Shown piece by piece: positions 44,111-51,887 of a stretch of DNA of 64,000 nucleotides (its first letter is position 1; each line of letters begins with the position of its first letter). The stretch spans positions 248,001 through 312,000 of the forward strand of contig NZ_JANAEZ010000004.1 in assembly GCF_024813435.1 (NCBI RefSeq), in the 5' to 3' direction. The DNA comes from Cognataquiflexum gelatinilyticum (GTDB taxonomy: Bacteria; Bacteroidota; Bacteroidia; Cytophagales; Cyclobacteriaceae). The notes under the pieces were generated by a model. It searched no databases, was not told where the DNA came from, and saw nothing but the letters and a program-made list of their open reading frames with translations. The translations under genes were made by a program, and so were the position numbers.

Positions 44111-44186
44111 AAACCCAATAATTGTGAGAATGTAAATAAAATTCAATATATTTTAATTTCAATCCACTTAATTAACATAAAAGAAC

Positions 44187-44214
44187 CTTTTGTTTAGATT
44201 TATTAAAACAAAAG
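44187..44214. promoter_or_regulatory. Inverted repeat in the kinase/LytTR divergent spacer
   Basis: CTTTTGTTT (44187-44195) and AAACAAAAG (44206-44214) form perfect 9-bp arms 10 nt apart, with centres one helical turn or two apart, in the 129-bp spacer between the two divergent genes. It may be the operator of the LytTR protein or a shared promoter element. Confidence 0.4.
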
Positions 44215-44239
44215 ATTTTGGTATAATATATTGGACCCC

Positions 44240-44947
44240 ATGGAAAAAATACTGATAGTAGAAGACGAACAAGAACTTGCGTTGAATATCAAAGATATCC
44301 TTGAATTTATAGGCTATGATGTTGTGGGTATTTTAGACAATGGCCCAGAGGTTATTGAATTTTTGAAACACCATCATGTTGATCTGATATTTATGGACAT
44401 TCAGATCAAAGGGGCCATAGATGGTGTTGAATTATGCAGAAAGATAAAAGCAATAAAAAACATCCCTGTAGTCTATCTGACAGCTTTTTCTGACAAATCT
44501 ATTCTTGATAAGATTGCAACCACAGAATATGAGGGATACATCCTGAAACCATTTTCTTTGCAGGAACTCCAATCCGCAGCTTACCTTGGACTAAAAATCC
44601 AACCTGAAAAAATAAATACCGGAAACAAAAAGAATGTGTTTATAGTAAGGGACAAGGGTAATACCATTCCACTTCAATTTGATGAAATTTTATTTTTCAA
44701 AGCTGATGGACTTTACACCAAAATCCAGACAAAAACCAAGTCTTATATAGCAAGAAATATACTTAAAGACATGATCCAAGATCTTCCAGAGGATACTTTT
44801 GTGCGCGTTCACAAATCTTACACAATCAATTACAAGGAAGTAACGTCTTTTAACGCCAAAGAAATCCATATAGGAGACTACACCATTCCTTTGAGAAGAG
44901 GCTCTTTGAAAGAAATCAAAAACCTGATTCAATTTGAAACCAACTGA
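44240..44947 (+). CDS. LytTR-family response regulator
   Basis: A 235-residue regulator from ATG 44240 (a TTG nine bases earlier is in frame). Receiver: ILIVEDEQE, phosphoacceptor Asp53 in DLIFMDIQI, VYLTA, and ILKPF. Linker about 120-135. LytTR DNA-binding domain about 138-235: DEILFFKADGLYTKIQTKTK, FVRVHKSYTINYKEV, and IPLRRGSLKEI. LytTR regulators often control surface or extracellular functions. It is divergent from the sensor kinase and is followed by a terminator. Confidence 0.92.
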   Translation: MEKILIVEDEQELALNIKDILEFIGYDVVGILDNGPEVIEFLKHHHVDLIFMDIQIKGAIDGVELCRKIKAIKNIPVVYLTAFSDKSILDKIATTEYEGYILKPFSLQELQSAAYLGLKIQPEKINTGNKKNVFIVRDKGNTIPLQFDEILFFKADGLYTKIQTKTKSYIARNILKDMIQDLPEDTFVRVHKSYTINYKEVTSFNAKEIHIGDYTIPLRRGSLKEIKNLIQFETN

Positions 44948-45000
44948 TTTTGAGTTATTACCATAAACAAAAAATTTCTTTCAGCCCCTTAATAAGAAAT

Positions 45001-45033
45001 AAAAAAAGCTACCCTTATCAGGTAGCTTTTTTT
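45001..45033. terminator. Bidirectional terminator between LytTR and peroxiredoxin genes
   Basis: AAAAAAAGCTACC (45001-45013) pairs with GGTAGCTTTTTTT (45021-45033) around a 7-nt loop, with A and T runs suited to both strands. Confidence 0.85.
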
Positions 45034-45046
45034 GTAGTAAAGATAT

Positions 45047-45694
45047 TTAAATACTTTTTTTGGCCAGATAGAAGTCTACCATTTCGTAATCGCTTGCCTC
45101 CCGCTCCTGCATTTCAGCGACTGTTTTTGGTGGTGGGACGATTACTTTTTGTCCAGGTCTCCAATCCAAAGGCATAGCAACTTTGTGCTTGTCGGCAGTT
45201 TGGAGTGCAATCAATACTCTTTTGATTTCGTCCATATTTCGTCCGACATTCAATGGGTAATACATAATCAGACGGATTTTACCATTTGGATCAATGAAAA
45301 ACACGGCCCTGACGGCAGCAGTTTCGCTTTCTCCGGGTTGAAGCATACCATATAATTTGGACACTTTCATGTCAATATCAGCAATGATCGGAAACTCGAA
45401 AAGCACTCCGGTATTTTTTCTTACGTTATTGACCCAGGCAATATGTGAGTGAATAGAGTCAATGCTCAGACCAACAAGCTTGGTGTCATTTTCTTCAAAG
45501 AAGTTTTTTTCCAACGCAAAACCTGACATCTCTGTGGTGCACACCGGGGTGAAGTCAGCAGGATGTGAAAATAGAATCGTCCATTTTCCTTTGATATAGT
45601 CAGAAAATCTCATCGGACCTGTGGTGGTCATTGCCGAAAAATCAGGGGCCATGTCCCCTATCCTTGGCATAGAATATATTTCTTGATCGCTCAT
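45047..45694 (-). CDS. 1-Cys peroxiredoxin (Prx6 type)
   Basis: A 215-residue peroxidase. The active-site block HPADFTPVCTTEM carries the peroxidatic Cys, with Arg in AAVRAVFFID; the long C-terminal extension (MPLDWRPGQKVIVPPP) is typical of Prx6. No resolving Cys pair is seen, so an external thiol is needed. The thioredoxin-like protein encoded 133 bp upstream is a possible donor. Confidence 0.92.
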   Translation of the reverse strand: MSDQEIYSMPRIGDMAPDFSAMTTTGPMRFSDYIKGKWTILFSHPADFTPVCTTEMSGFALEKNFFEENDTKLVGLSIDSIHSHIAWVNNVRKNTGVLFEFPIIADIDMKVSKLYGMLQPGESETAAVRAVFFIDPNGKIRLIMYYPLNVGRNMDEIKRVLIALQTADKHKVAMPLDWRPGQKVIVPPPKTVAEMQEREASDYEMVDFYLAKKSI

Positions 45695-45827
45695 AATTTT
45701 ATTGTTTTGTTTTTATTGAATATTCAAATTTCCAAAGAATGAAGGCCAAATCATGTGACCAATGTTACTAGGAGTTTTGGAATTCAATTGAAAAAATCTA
45801 TGAGATGTTTTATCTTCCCTTTTCAAA

Positions 45828-46163
45828 TCAATCAAAAATCAGGTTGTAGTACCTCGAAATTTTTGTATTTAATTCAGTCATGGCAACCAAACCATTCGCT
45901 CTAAAAAACTCCTTTCCGTCAAAATACACTAAAATCCCGGGAACAGACATCATCCTTAGCTGTGCTGCTAATTTCCTGTTTTGATGGGCCTCCAATACTA
46001 GAAGTTCCATTTCAGGGAATTCCGACCTTACCATTTCCCGGACTTTGGGGAAAAGACCTTTGCATACCCCACATTTTTCCTGATAGAAATATACCATCAA
46101 GGCAAGTTCGGATTTTAACAGGGCTTCGAATTGGGTCAAATCTATTTTTTCAGTTACTTCCAT
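45828..46163 (-). CDS. Thioredoxin-like protein with CGVC motif
   Basis: A 111-residue cytosolic thioredoxin-fold protein. The redox motif is EKCGVCKGLFP (about residue 29-38), and the cis-Pro is in MMSVPGILVY. It lacks a signal peptide. Its start overlaps the preceding barrel gene by 10 bp, which ties it to the TsdA-like operon. Confidence 0.85.
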   Translation of the reverse strand: MEVTEKIDLTQFEALLKSELALMVYFYQEKCGVCKGLFPKVREMVRSEFPEMELLVLEAHQNRKLAAQLRMMSVPGILVYFDGKEFFRANGLVAMTELNTKISRYYNLIFD

Positions 46164-47530
46164 TGGATCGTATAGTTTACTATAAAATTGACATGGACCA
46201 TGTTGACCTTGTTATATATCCATTGAGGCTTTAATTCCCCTGAGAGCAAATTGATTTTACTCATCAGAATCATGTGAAAATCCAGTCCTTTTCCCCATTG
46301 GGAAGGAATATATTTTCCTCCAAAATTAAGTTGGGCATAGGAAGGAAAGCCATATTTATTGAATTCCACTCTTGAGGGTTCGGGGAGAAAATGGAGCCCT
46401 GCATAGCCATAAACCTGAAATCCGGACTTTGGGAAATTCCTTTGGTAGTAAGTAGTCAGTGCATCTACCTGATTATACCCTTCATTTCTTTCCCTTGGGA
46501 TAAAAGTGAAAAAAGGATCTCTTCCCCATTCCCTCGGACTGAGAAACCGGCCTTGTCCGTCGATCCGTGTATAATTTGCCCACCAGATCATCTTGGGATT
46601 TTTTAAGCCAATCCTTCCACTGAATACAAAATTGAGGTCATCGGGATCTTTGTATTGCTTCAAGGGATCCGGATTTCCACCCTCTCCCAGCCCATGCTGC
46701 AAGATAAACTGCAGACCCGTTACCAGTTTGTTGGGGGTCCCTTCCAAATCCCAATCGTTGTTGGCCTGAGACAGCAAAGTGGAGGAAATATTATCCACAT
46801 AAGTATGGTTGATTTGAATCAGCATGTCTTTGGTCACCTTGTGCTTCCAGTCCAATATGGTCACAAAGTCACTGCTCGTATTTCCTGTGTAGCCTGAGGG
46901 TTTTCCCAATACGCTTTGTCCTTCAGGATAAACACCGATAGATTCTCCCACAGCATACCAGCCGGAGGTCGACCTCGGACTTATTTTTCCTATAAAATCT
47001 GCTGAAAATTGATTTTTGGAATCCGGTTTAAAGTTAAGGCTGAGGCCCTCTACGAAGGTTGGGGAAAGTCTTCCATCCTGCGGATTCACAAATGGAGTGT
47101 TGATGACCATTCTCCCTGCTATGGCAGAAAACTTTTTTGAGGTGTAGCGAAGTTGTAACTCTTCCAATTTCCCGAAAAACTTGTCCTTAGGGTCATTTAC
47201 ATCAAACAAGCCGACCTCGTATCTATTGAAATTTCCTGTAACCGGATCTCTTTCCGTCAGTTCCGAACTTATCAAATTGCCAAATACAGTATACCTTCCC
47301 ATCAAAGAGAAACCTTTATAATCTTTGGCTCTAAGTTGGATAAAGGCACTTTGACCCAAAGCATAATCATCCTTAAAGTCCTCCCAATAGCTAGTCGACA
47401 TCCAAAATGAACGCAAACCAACAGATCCCTGAATGAAGGAAGGTTTATTGGACTCGGTGGAATCCTTTTCTTGTGCTAAGCTGTACTGACTCAATGAGAA
47501 TAAAAAAATAAGTAAAGTGAAAGCTTTCAT
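46154..47530 (-). CDS. Outer-membrane barrel protein, paralog of 59685-61073
   Basis: A 458-residue barrel with signal peptide (about 1-19). It shares with the protein at 59685-61073 the segments GRMVINTPFVNPQDGR (GRQKINSPFLNEQDNR there), FLSPREWGRDPFF, NEGYNQVDAL, and NKYGFPSY, and both end in a strand like VHVNFIVNY. The overall style is OprD/porin-like. Its ATG overlaps the stop of the cytochrome gene (4 bp) and its own end overlaps the thioredoxin-like gene, so it is in the middle of a tight three-gene operon. Possible passage for a sulfur anion, inferred. Confidence 0.75.
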   Translation of the reverse strand: MKAFTLLIFLFSLSQYSLAQEKDSTESNKPSFIQGSVGLRSFWMSTSYWEDFKDDYALGQSAFIQLRAKDYKGFSLMGRYTVFGNLISSELTERDPVTGNFNRYEVGLFDVNDPKDKFFGKLEELQLRYTSKKFSAIAGRMVINTPFVNPQDGRLSPTFVEGLSLNFKPDSKNQFSADFIGKISPRSTSGWYAVGESIGVYPEGQSVLGKPSGYTGNTSSDFVTILDWKHKVTKDMLIQINHTYVDNISSTLLSQANNDWDLEGTPNKLVTGLQFILQHGLGEGGNPDPLKQYKDPDDLNFVFSGRIGLKNPKMIWWANYTRIDGQGRFLSPREWGRDPFFTFIPRERNEGYNQVDALTTYYQRNFPKSGFQVYGYAGLHFLPEPSRVEFNKYGFPSYAQLNFGGKYIPSQWGKGLDFHMILMSKINLLSGELKPQWIYNKVNMVHVNFIVNYTIQWK

Positions 47531-48597
47531 TTGGATGCGCTGGCTCTAGCTTCTTTTATTGGTTTGAATGGACCGAATTTGTGTTGCTCTTCCGTAAAAT
47601 CATCTGAGAATGGACCAAATGGGTGGTCAATTGGTTTTTTGGAAATATCTGGCCAATCTTTTCTGATGTCTTTCTTAGGTCTTGGAAGTGAATTGACATA
47701 GGCTGCCACATCCCAAGCCTCCTCATCTGTAAGAATAGGTCTTTCAAAAGTCGCACCTAGAGGCATATTGGTTTTTACATATCCGGCAAAGCGGGACATT
47801 CTGAATAATCCTGCCCCATCATTATAGCTGTTATCTCCCCATAGCGGCGGGTAAATATGTCCTGATTTGTCTGGTTTTGGCATTCCCTGACCATCTTCCA
47901 TGTGACAGCTTTGGCACTGTCGGTCGTAAACTGCTTTTCCCTTTACCGGATCAGCTGCCCTGTCCAAAAACGGTACTTCATAGATCCCAACACCTTTTGG
48001 TGATTCGCCTTTTGGGACGTCTTTACCAAGCCATTTCATATAGGCTACCATGGCTACCATTTCTTTGCTGTTGTTTTCCAGGGCTTTGCCGTTGAGACTC
48101 CTTTCAAAGCAATCATTGATCCTTTTCTCCACATCCTCCATCTGCCCGGATCTTGCACGGACTTTAGGATAGGTAGAGGCCACTGCACTGTAATTATTGC
48201 CCAAAGGGGCGGTGCCTGCATTGAGGTGGCAATTCTGACAATTCATACCATTGGAAATTTTCTTCACTTTTCCGTTAGGTCCAAGATAAGCGGCTGTATT
48301 GGCGACAAGTTCTTTGCCATATTTGATATCCTCTGCATTGGGTTCCTGATCGACAGAACTCCATTCAGGAGCCATCCAAAGGCCTTCTTTTGGAACAACA
48401 CCTCTGTATGTTTCTGACACAGTGACGGTCAGGTTCTGCACCTCACTTGTATTGGTTTGGTTTAACGGTGGAAGGCTTCCTCCACTAAAAACCATTACTA
48501 TAGCACCAATCAGTACGGCAGTAAGCAGGGTCACACTCAATAACAATCCGACCATTAGCGTCAGCATTTTGAGTATAGGCTGGAATGAATCTTTCAT
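47527..48597 (-). CDS. Diheme cytochrome c, TsdA (thiosulfate dehydrogenase)-like
   Basis: A 356-residue protein with one N-terminal membrane helix (about 12-37). Heme sites are C120-x-x-C123-H124 in GMNCQNCHLNAGTAPLG and C228-x-x-C231-H232. The first site, with RARSGQ and INDCFERSLNG (Cys163), matches the catalytic heme of TsdA, where a Cys is the unusual axial ligand. TsdA joins two thiosulfates to tetrathionate or runs the reverse reaction. A related c-type electron-transfer role is the alternative. It begins a three-gene operon with a barrel and a thioredoxin-like protein. Confidence 0.82.
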   Translation of the reverse strand: MKDSFQPILKMLTLMVGLLLSVTLLTAVLIGAIVMVFSGGSLPPLNQTNTSEVQNLTVTVSETYRGVVPKEGLWMAPEWSSVDQEPNAEDIKYGKELVANTAAYLGPNGKVKKISNGMNCQNCHLNAGTAPLGNNYSAVASTYPKVRARSGQMEDVEKRINDCFERSLNGKALENNSKEMVAMVAYMKWLGKDVPKGESPKGVGIYEVPFLDRAADPVKGKAVYDRQCQSCHMEDGQGMPKPDKSGHIYPPLWGDNSYNDGAGLFRMSRFAGYVKTNMPLGATFERPILTDEEAWDVAAYVNSLPRPKKDIRKDWPDISKKPIDHPFGPFSDDFTEEQHKFGPFKPIKEARASASK

Positions 48598-48686
48598 AGT
48601 AGGGTAAATATAACAGTTACAAATTTGCCTACATTTTGCCCGTAAAAATTGTGATATAGATCACAATCTAAAAATTTAGAATGTGA

Positions 48687-49403
48687 CTACCTGACCGAAA
48701 CCAGAAAAACCGGTTTATGATTACTCTTTCCTGAAAGCAAAAATCCTCCATCAGATTTGATTGATGAAATTACTATTTGTTCATGAAGTATTGCCTCTGA
48801 AATGTAATTGATGATTAATTCCGAAAATGCTATTGAATCAGAAATGCAAAAATCCTCCACCCAACGGATATAGCTGACGTTATTGACATGGTTGTTCATA
48901 TCAAGGTCAAAAGGCCTGACTTTCAGTTCCGAACAATTTTCAACTGGTTCAAAATCCGCTAACTTACTTGGCAAATTCTCTTGGTCCACATTTTCGGAAA
49001 ACAATTCTGAAGGAAGGACTTGATTTGGTCTTTGGGGTCTTTTTGACTTGACATCCAACAAAAGCCATGCAGACATGGATTCTGCTATTGTATTCCCATT
49101 GGCATCTTCCACCAAAAATTCCCTCAATGCAAAAAGTTTATGGATTCCCCTACCGGCAGTTTTGACTACTATATGATCCCCCCAAGAAGGCATTTTATGA
49201 ACTTTGATCTGCATTCTTGACAGCACCCACATATATCCCTTATCAAAAAGTGCCTGACCAAAATCCCTGCTATCAGCATGCTTCCACGCCACTTCCTGCA
49301 TCAGATCACCTAAAGCTGACCACCTCAGTTTTCCGAAAGGATCTATCTGATAGGACAGGACTTCAAATGTTTTCTCATATTGAAAGGCTTTTTTGGGTTC
49401 CAT
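48687..49403 (-). CDS. Acyl-ACP thioesterase (FatA-like, double hot-dog)
   Basis: A 238-residue enzyme that releases fatty acids from acyl-ACP. First hot-dog: MQEVAWKHADSRDFG, GYMWVLSRMQIKVHKMPSWGD. Second hot-dog: VRPFDLDMNNHVNNVSYIRWVED, with the conserved Asn-His. Bacterial length. It follows the MFS gene by 3 bp, and the cytochrome gene starts 89 bp farther on. Confidence 0.9.
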   Translation of the reverse strand: MEPKKAFQYEKTFEVLSYQIDPFGKLRWSALGDLMQEVAWKHADSRDFGQALFDKGYMWVLSRMQIKVHKMPSWGDHIVVKTAGRGIHKLFALREFLVEDANGNTIAESMSAWLLLDVKSKRPQRPNQVLPSELFSENVDQENLPSKLADFEPVENCSELKVRPFDLDMNNHVNNVSYIRWVEDFCISDSIAFSELIINYISEAILHEQIVISSIKSDGGFLLSGKSNHKPVFLVSVR

Positions 49404-49406
49404 ATA

Positions 49407-50573
49407 TCAGCGTTTAGTCACCTCATCTACTGATTCAAAGACATCCAATCTAATGGAGCTTAAAACTGCGATTCCGAGACCTGCCACTGCAACTATGGCA
49501 AATGAGGCTTTCAAGCTCAATAAATCAGCGATAAATCCGATCATCGGGGGCCCGATCAAAAAACCAAAAAAGGAAATAGTCGAAACCATAGCCAGAGATA
49601 CTCCAGGAGAATAGAGCTTTGACCTCCCTGCAATACTGTAGGATATGGGAATAATCGCCGCTACGCCAAGGCCCACCAACAAAAATCCAACTGTAGCTAT
49701 CACCGGAACTGGAAAAAGCACAGATAATATCAATCCACTGAAAATCAAAAGACCACTCATCCTAAGGATAAGAACCCTACCAAATTTATTGTTCATCCTG
49801 TCTGATATAAACCTGCCTGTCGCCATTGCTCCCATAAATGATACATAGCCCAAAGCCACCAAGCCAGGTTCTATCTCGACAACTTTTTTGAAATAAACAC
49901 CGCTCCAATCAAACATACAACCTTCACAGAGCATACCCAAAAAAGCAATTCCTGCAATTCTCAATAACAAATCGTCCGGCTTTCTGATCACCAGTCCTCC
50001 TCCTCCGTCTGATGGTTTTTTTTCATTGATCAAATACCTCTGTGCAATCAATAATGCCATAAGTACTCCAGAGGATACAATCAGGTAATGATATTTTGGC
50101 AAAACTTCCATATAAATCATGACTGCACCCACCCCGGCACCTGTAAATCCCGCCAAACTCCACAAACCATGAAATGAAGCCAAAATGCTCCTTCCATAAT
50201 TATCTTCCAATGACAATGCCTGAGTATTCAGGGAGATATTCATCATGTTTCCAATCATCCCAAAAACCACCACTACGGGCACCAACATCCAAAGGGAATT
50301 GCTGAACCCTATCAAAGGGAGGAAAGTCATGTAACCCACCACACTGATTAAAATCACAATCCGGCTTCCAAAATGGTGTACTGCCCATCCGGCTACAGGT
50401 AAGGCTACCAAAGACCCTAATGGTAAACCCAAAAGAAGCGTCCCAAGCTGAGACTCAGAAAGGGAAAATTTTAATTGAATATCAGGAATTCTTGCAGCCC
50501 AAGAAGAAAAACAAAGTCCTGCAATAAAAAATAAACTTCCGAGGGCAATCCTCCTTTTTTGAAGCAAAGTCAT
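49407..50573 (-). CDS. MFS transporter, twelve-helix
   Basis: A 388-residue permease from ATG 50573 (KRRIALGSLFFIAGLCFSSW); the in-frame start at 50657 would add a non-hydrophobic extension. The family loop is GWAVHHFGSRIVI, and the C half repeats the layout with GRFISDRMNNKFGRV. Looks like FucP/NarK-distant or YbjJ-like MFS; substrate unknown. It shares a spacer with a divergent small gene and is followed by the thioesterase. Confidence 0.85.
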   Translation of the reverse strand: MTLLQKRRIALGSLFFIAGLCFSSWAARIPDIQLKFSLSESQLGTLLLGLPLGSLVALPVAGWAVHHFGSRIVILISVVGYMTFLPLIGFSNSLWMLVPVVVVFGMIGNMMNISLNTQALSLEDNYGRSILASFHGLWSLAGFTGAGVGAVMIYMEVLPKYHYLIVSSGVLMALLIAQRYLINEKKPSDGGGGLVIRKPDDLLLRIAGIAFLGMLCEGCMFDWSGVYFKKVVEIEPGLVALGYVSFMGAMATGRFISDRMNNKFGRVLILRMSGLLIFSGLILSVLFPVPVIATVGFLLVGLGVAAIIPISYSIAGRSKLYSPGVSLAMVSTISFFGFLIGPPMIGFIADLLSLKASFAIVAVAGLGIAVLSSIRLDVFESVDEVTKR

Positions 50574-50620
50574 GAATTTCAATAGGGTTAGGTTCTTAGC
50601 TGCAAAGTAAAGGACTTTGT

Positions 50621-50634
50621 CAAAATTAATTTTG
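50621..50634. promoter_or_regulatory. Overlapping -7 elements on both strands (palindrome)
   Basis: CAAAATTAATTTTG is a perfect 14-bp palindrome in which each strand contains TAATTTTG, a match to TAnnTTTG. It lies in the spacer between the divergent MFS gene (ATG 50573) and the small gene (ATG 50706). Neither direction shows a clear -33 TTG at 19 nt. Confidence 0.4.
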
Positions 50635-50705
50635 GTTTTGGTCAAATTAAATGGCAATTCGATAAACCATCACATGTAATCAAGGTTAAACAAAAAACAA
50701 AAAAA

Positions 50706-50792
50706 ATGGAATTCATAATCGTAGGCTCAATCATAGCTGTGATCATCCTCATGATCAGGTTTATTATCAAAAGGGTTTTTGATGGACAATAA
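50706..50792 (+). CDS. 28-residue single-helix membrane peptide
   Basis: A short frame MEFIIVGSIIAVIILMIRFI followed by IKRVFDGQ and stop. Residues 3-20 are one hydrophobic helix with a basic, positive-in tail. An A-rich leader of Bacteroidota type precedes the ATG and an intrinsic terminator starts at the stop codon, so the unit looks like a complete tiny transcript. I recognise no family. It could be a regulatory or structural microprotein. Confidence 0.5.
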   Translation: MEFIIVGSIIAVIILMIRFIIKRVFDGQ

Positions 50793-50822
50793 AAAAGCCA
50801 ACTCTAAACAGAGTTGGCTTTT
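50793..50822. terminator. Bidirectional terminator after the small membrane peptide
   Basis: AAAAGCCAACTCT (50793-50805) pairs with AGAGTTGGCTTTT (50810-50822), a 13-bp stem with a 4-nt loop. It also lies 12 bp past the stop of the convergent PorP/SprF gene. Confidence 0.85.
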
Positions 50823-50834
50823 GTGGATTTGGAA

Positions 50835-51788
50835 TTACCAGATGAGTACCTCATTGGAAGATTCCTTAAAATTTTTTCTAAATAGCGGAATTATTGCTAA
50901 AAATTCATGGGTAGTGTTGGGCAGCAAATAAGATTTGGACATAGGTATTTCATATACATATCCTAAACGGACCATTGGAAATACAAAACCTAGCTGAAAA
51001 TTATGGGCATATCCTACCCGATGCCCTAATCCCAACCAAATCTTATCCATCATCAATACTTTAAAATTGAATTCTGTATTGGAAGGAAGATTTTTCTGAT
51101 GCCGGTAAAAAATGTTAAAAGATAAAGACATGTCCTCTGTAACAGTATTTCTAAATCCTCCCTGAAAAATGCCAATTCTTGGACTCCTTTCCATAAACAC
51201 ATCCCCAGAATTGATCATTCCTCTGTTGACATTTTGGACAGCATAAGAAAGATAGTAATTGGGATGAGTGACCGCTATCCCTAGGTTGAAATCAAGGATT
51301 TGCATATTTGCAAAACCATTCAGGTATTGCATGATTTTTGGATCCGCAGGTTGATCAGGAGACAGACGTGTTCCATCCAAACTGATGTTTTTATAACTTA
51401 CACCTGCTCCAAGACGGAGTCCTGTGACTTCATTCAACTGAATTCTTGAGCTGTAGTTGCCCATCATTTCTGTTTCAGAAAACACACCGTATTGGTCATT
51501 CATAAAATTGAATCCAAAGGTATTTTTATTTGCATCCATTAGGTCCTTTTTTCCGGATAGTTCCATCAAATCAAGCTCAACGGAAGCAAAGTAAGTTTTT
51601 GGTGCTCCTTCAAAACCAACCCATTGGTTTCTTACCAAACCTCTGACCGCAGAACCTTCATATCCTGTCAATGCGGGATTAAAATAACCCTGCATATGAC
51701 TGAATTGTGCAATATATTTTCTGGTCTGAGCAGAGGTAATAAAGGAGAGCAGCGCAAAAAAAGTGGAGAGTATTATTATTTTTTTCAT
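50835..51788 (-). CDS. PorP/SprF-family type IX secretion outer-membrane protein
   Basis: A 317-residue outer-membrane barrel with a signal peptide (about 1-20). Landmarks of the family are FSHMQGYFNPALTGYEGS near the start, VRGLVRNQWVGFEGAP, and a C-terminal LGYVYEI then SYLLPNTTHEFLAII. These proteins hold CHU_C-type (type B) T9SS cargo at the surface. The gene next upstream encodes exactly such a cargo. Confidence 0.88.
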   Translation of the reverse strand: MKKIIILSTFFALLSFITSAQTRKYIAQFSHMQGYFNPALTGYEGSAVRGLVRNQWVGFEGAPKTYFASVELDLMELSGKKDLMDANKNTFGFNFMNDQYGVFSETEMMGNYSSRIQLNEVTGLRLGAGVSYKNISLDGTRLSPDQPADPKIMQYLNGFANMQILDFNLGIAVTHPNYYLSYAVQNVNRGMINSGDVFMERSPRIGIFQGGFRNTVTEDMSLSFNIFYRHQKNLPSNTEFNFKVLMMDKIWLGLGHRVGYAHNFQLGFVFPMVRLGYVYEIPMSKSYLLPNTTHEFLAIIPLFRKNFKESSNEVLIW

Positions 51789-51821
51789 GACTTTTCAAAT
51801 AAAGAGTTCCTGGAGTTTTAG

Positions 51822-51871
51822 AATCCTGCTGCCTGTTCCGGATTGATGTGATTTGGACAGGCAGCAGGATT
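51822..51871 (-). terminator. Intercistronic hairpin between the CHU_C and PorP/SprF genes
   Basis: AATCCTGCTGCCTGT (51822-51836) pairs with 51857-51871 in a perfect 15-bp stem around a 20-nt loop. No T-run follows on the minus strand, so I read it as an attenuator or processing site that sets barrel levels against cargo levels. Confidence 0.55.
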
Positions 51872-51887
51872 TGATTTTGTGAGATAC

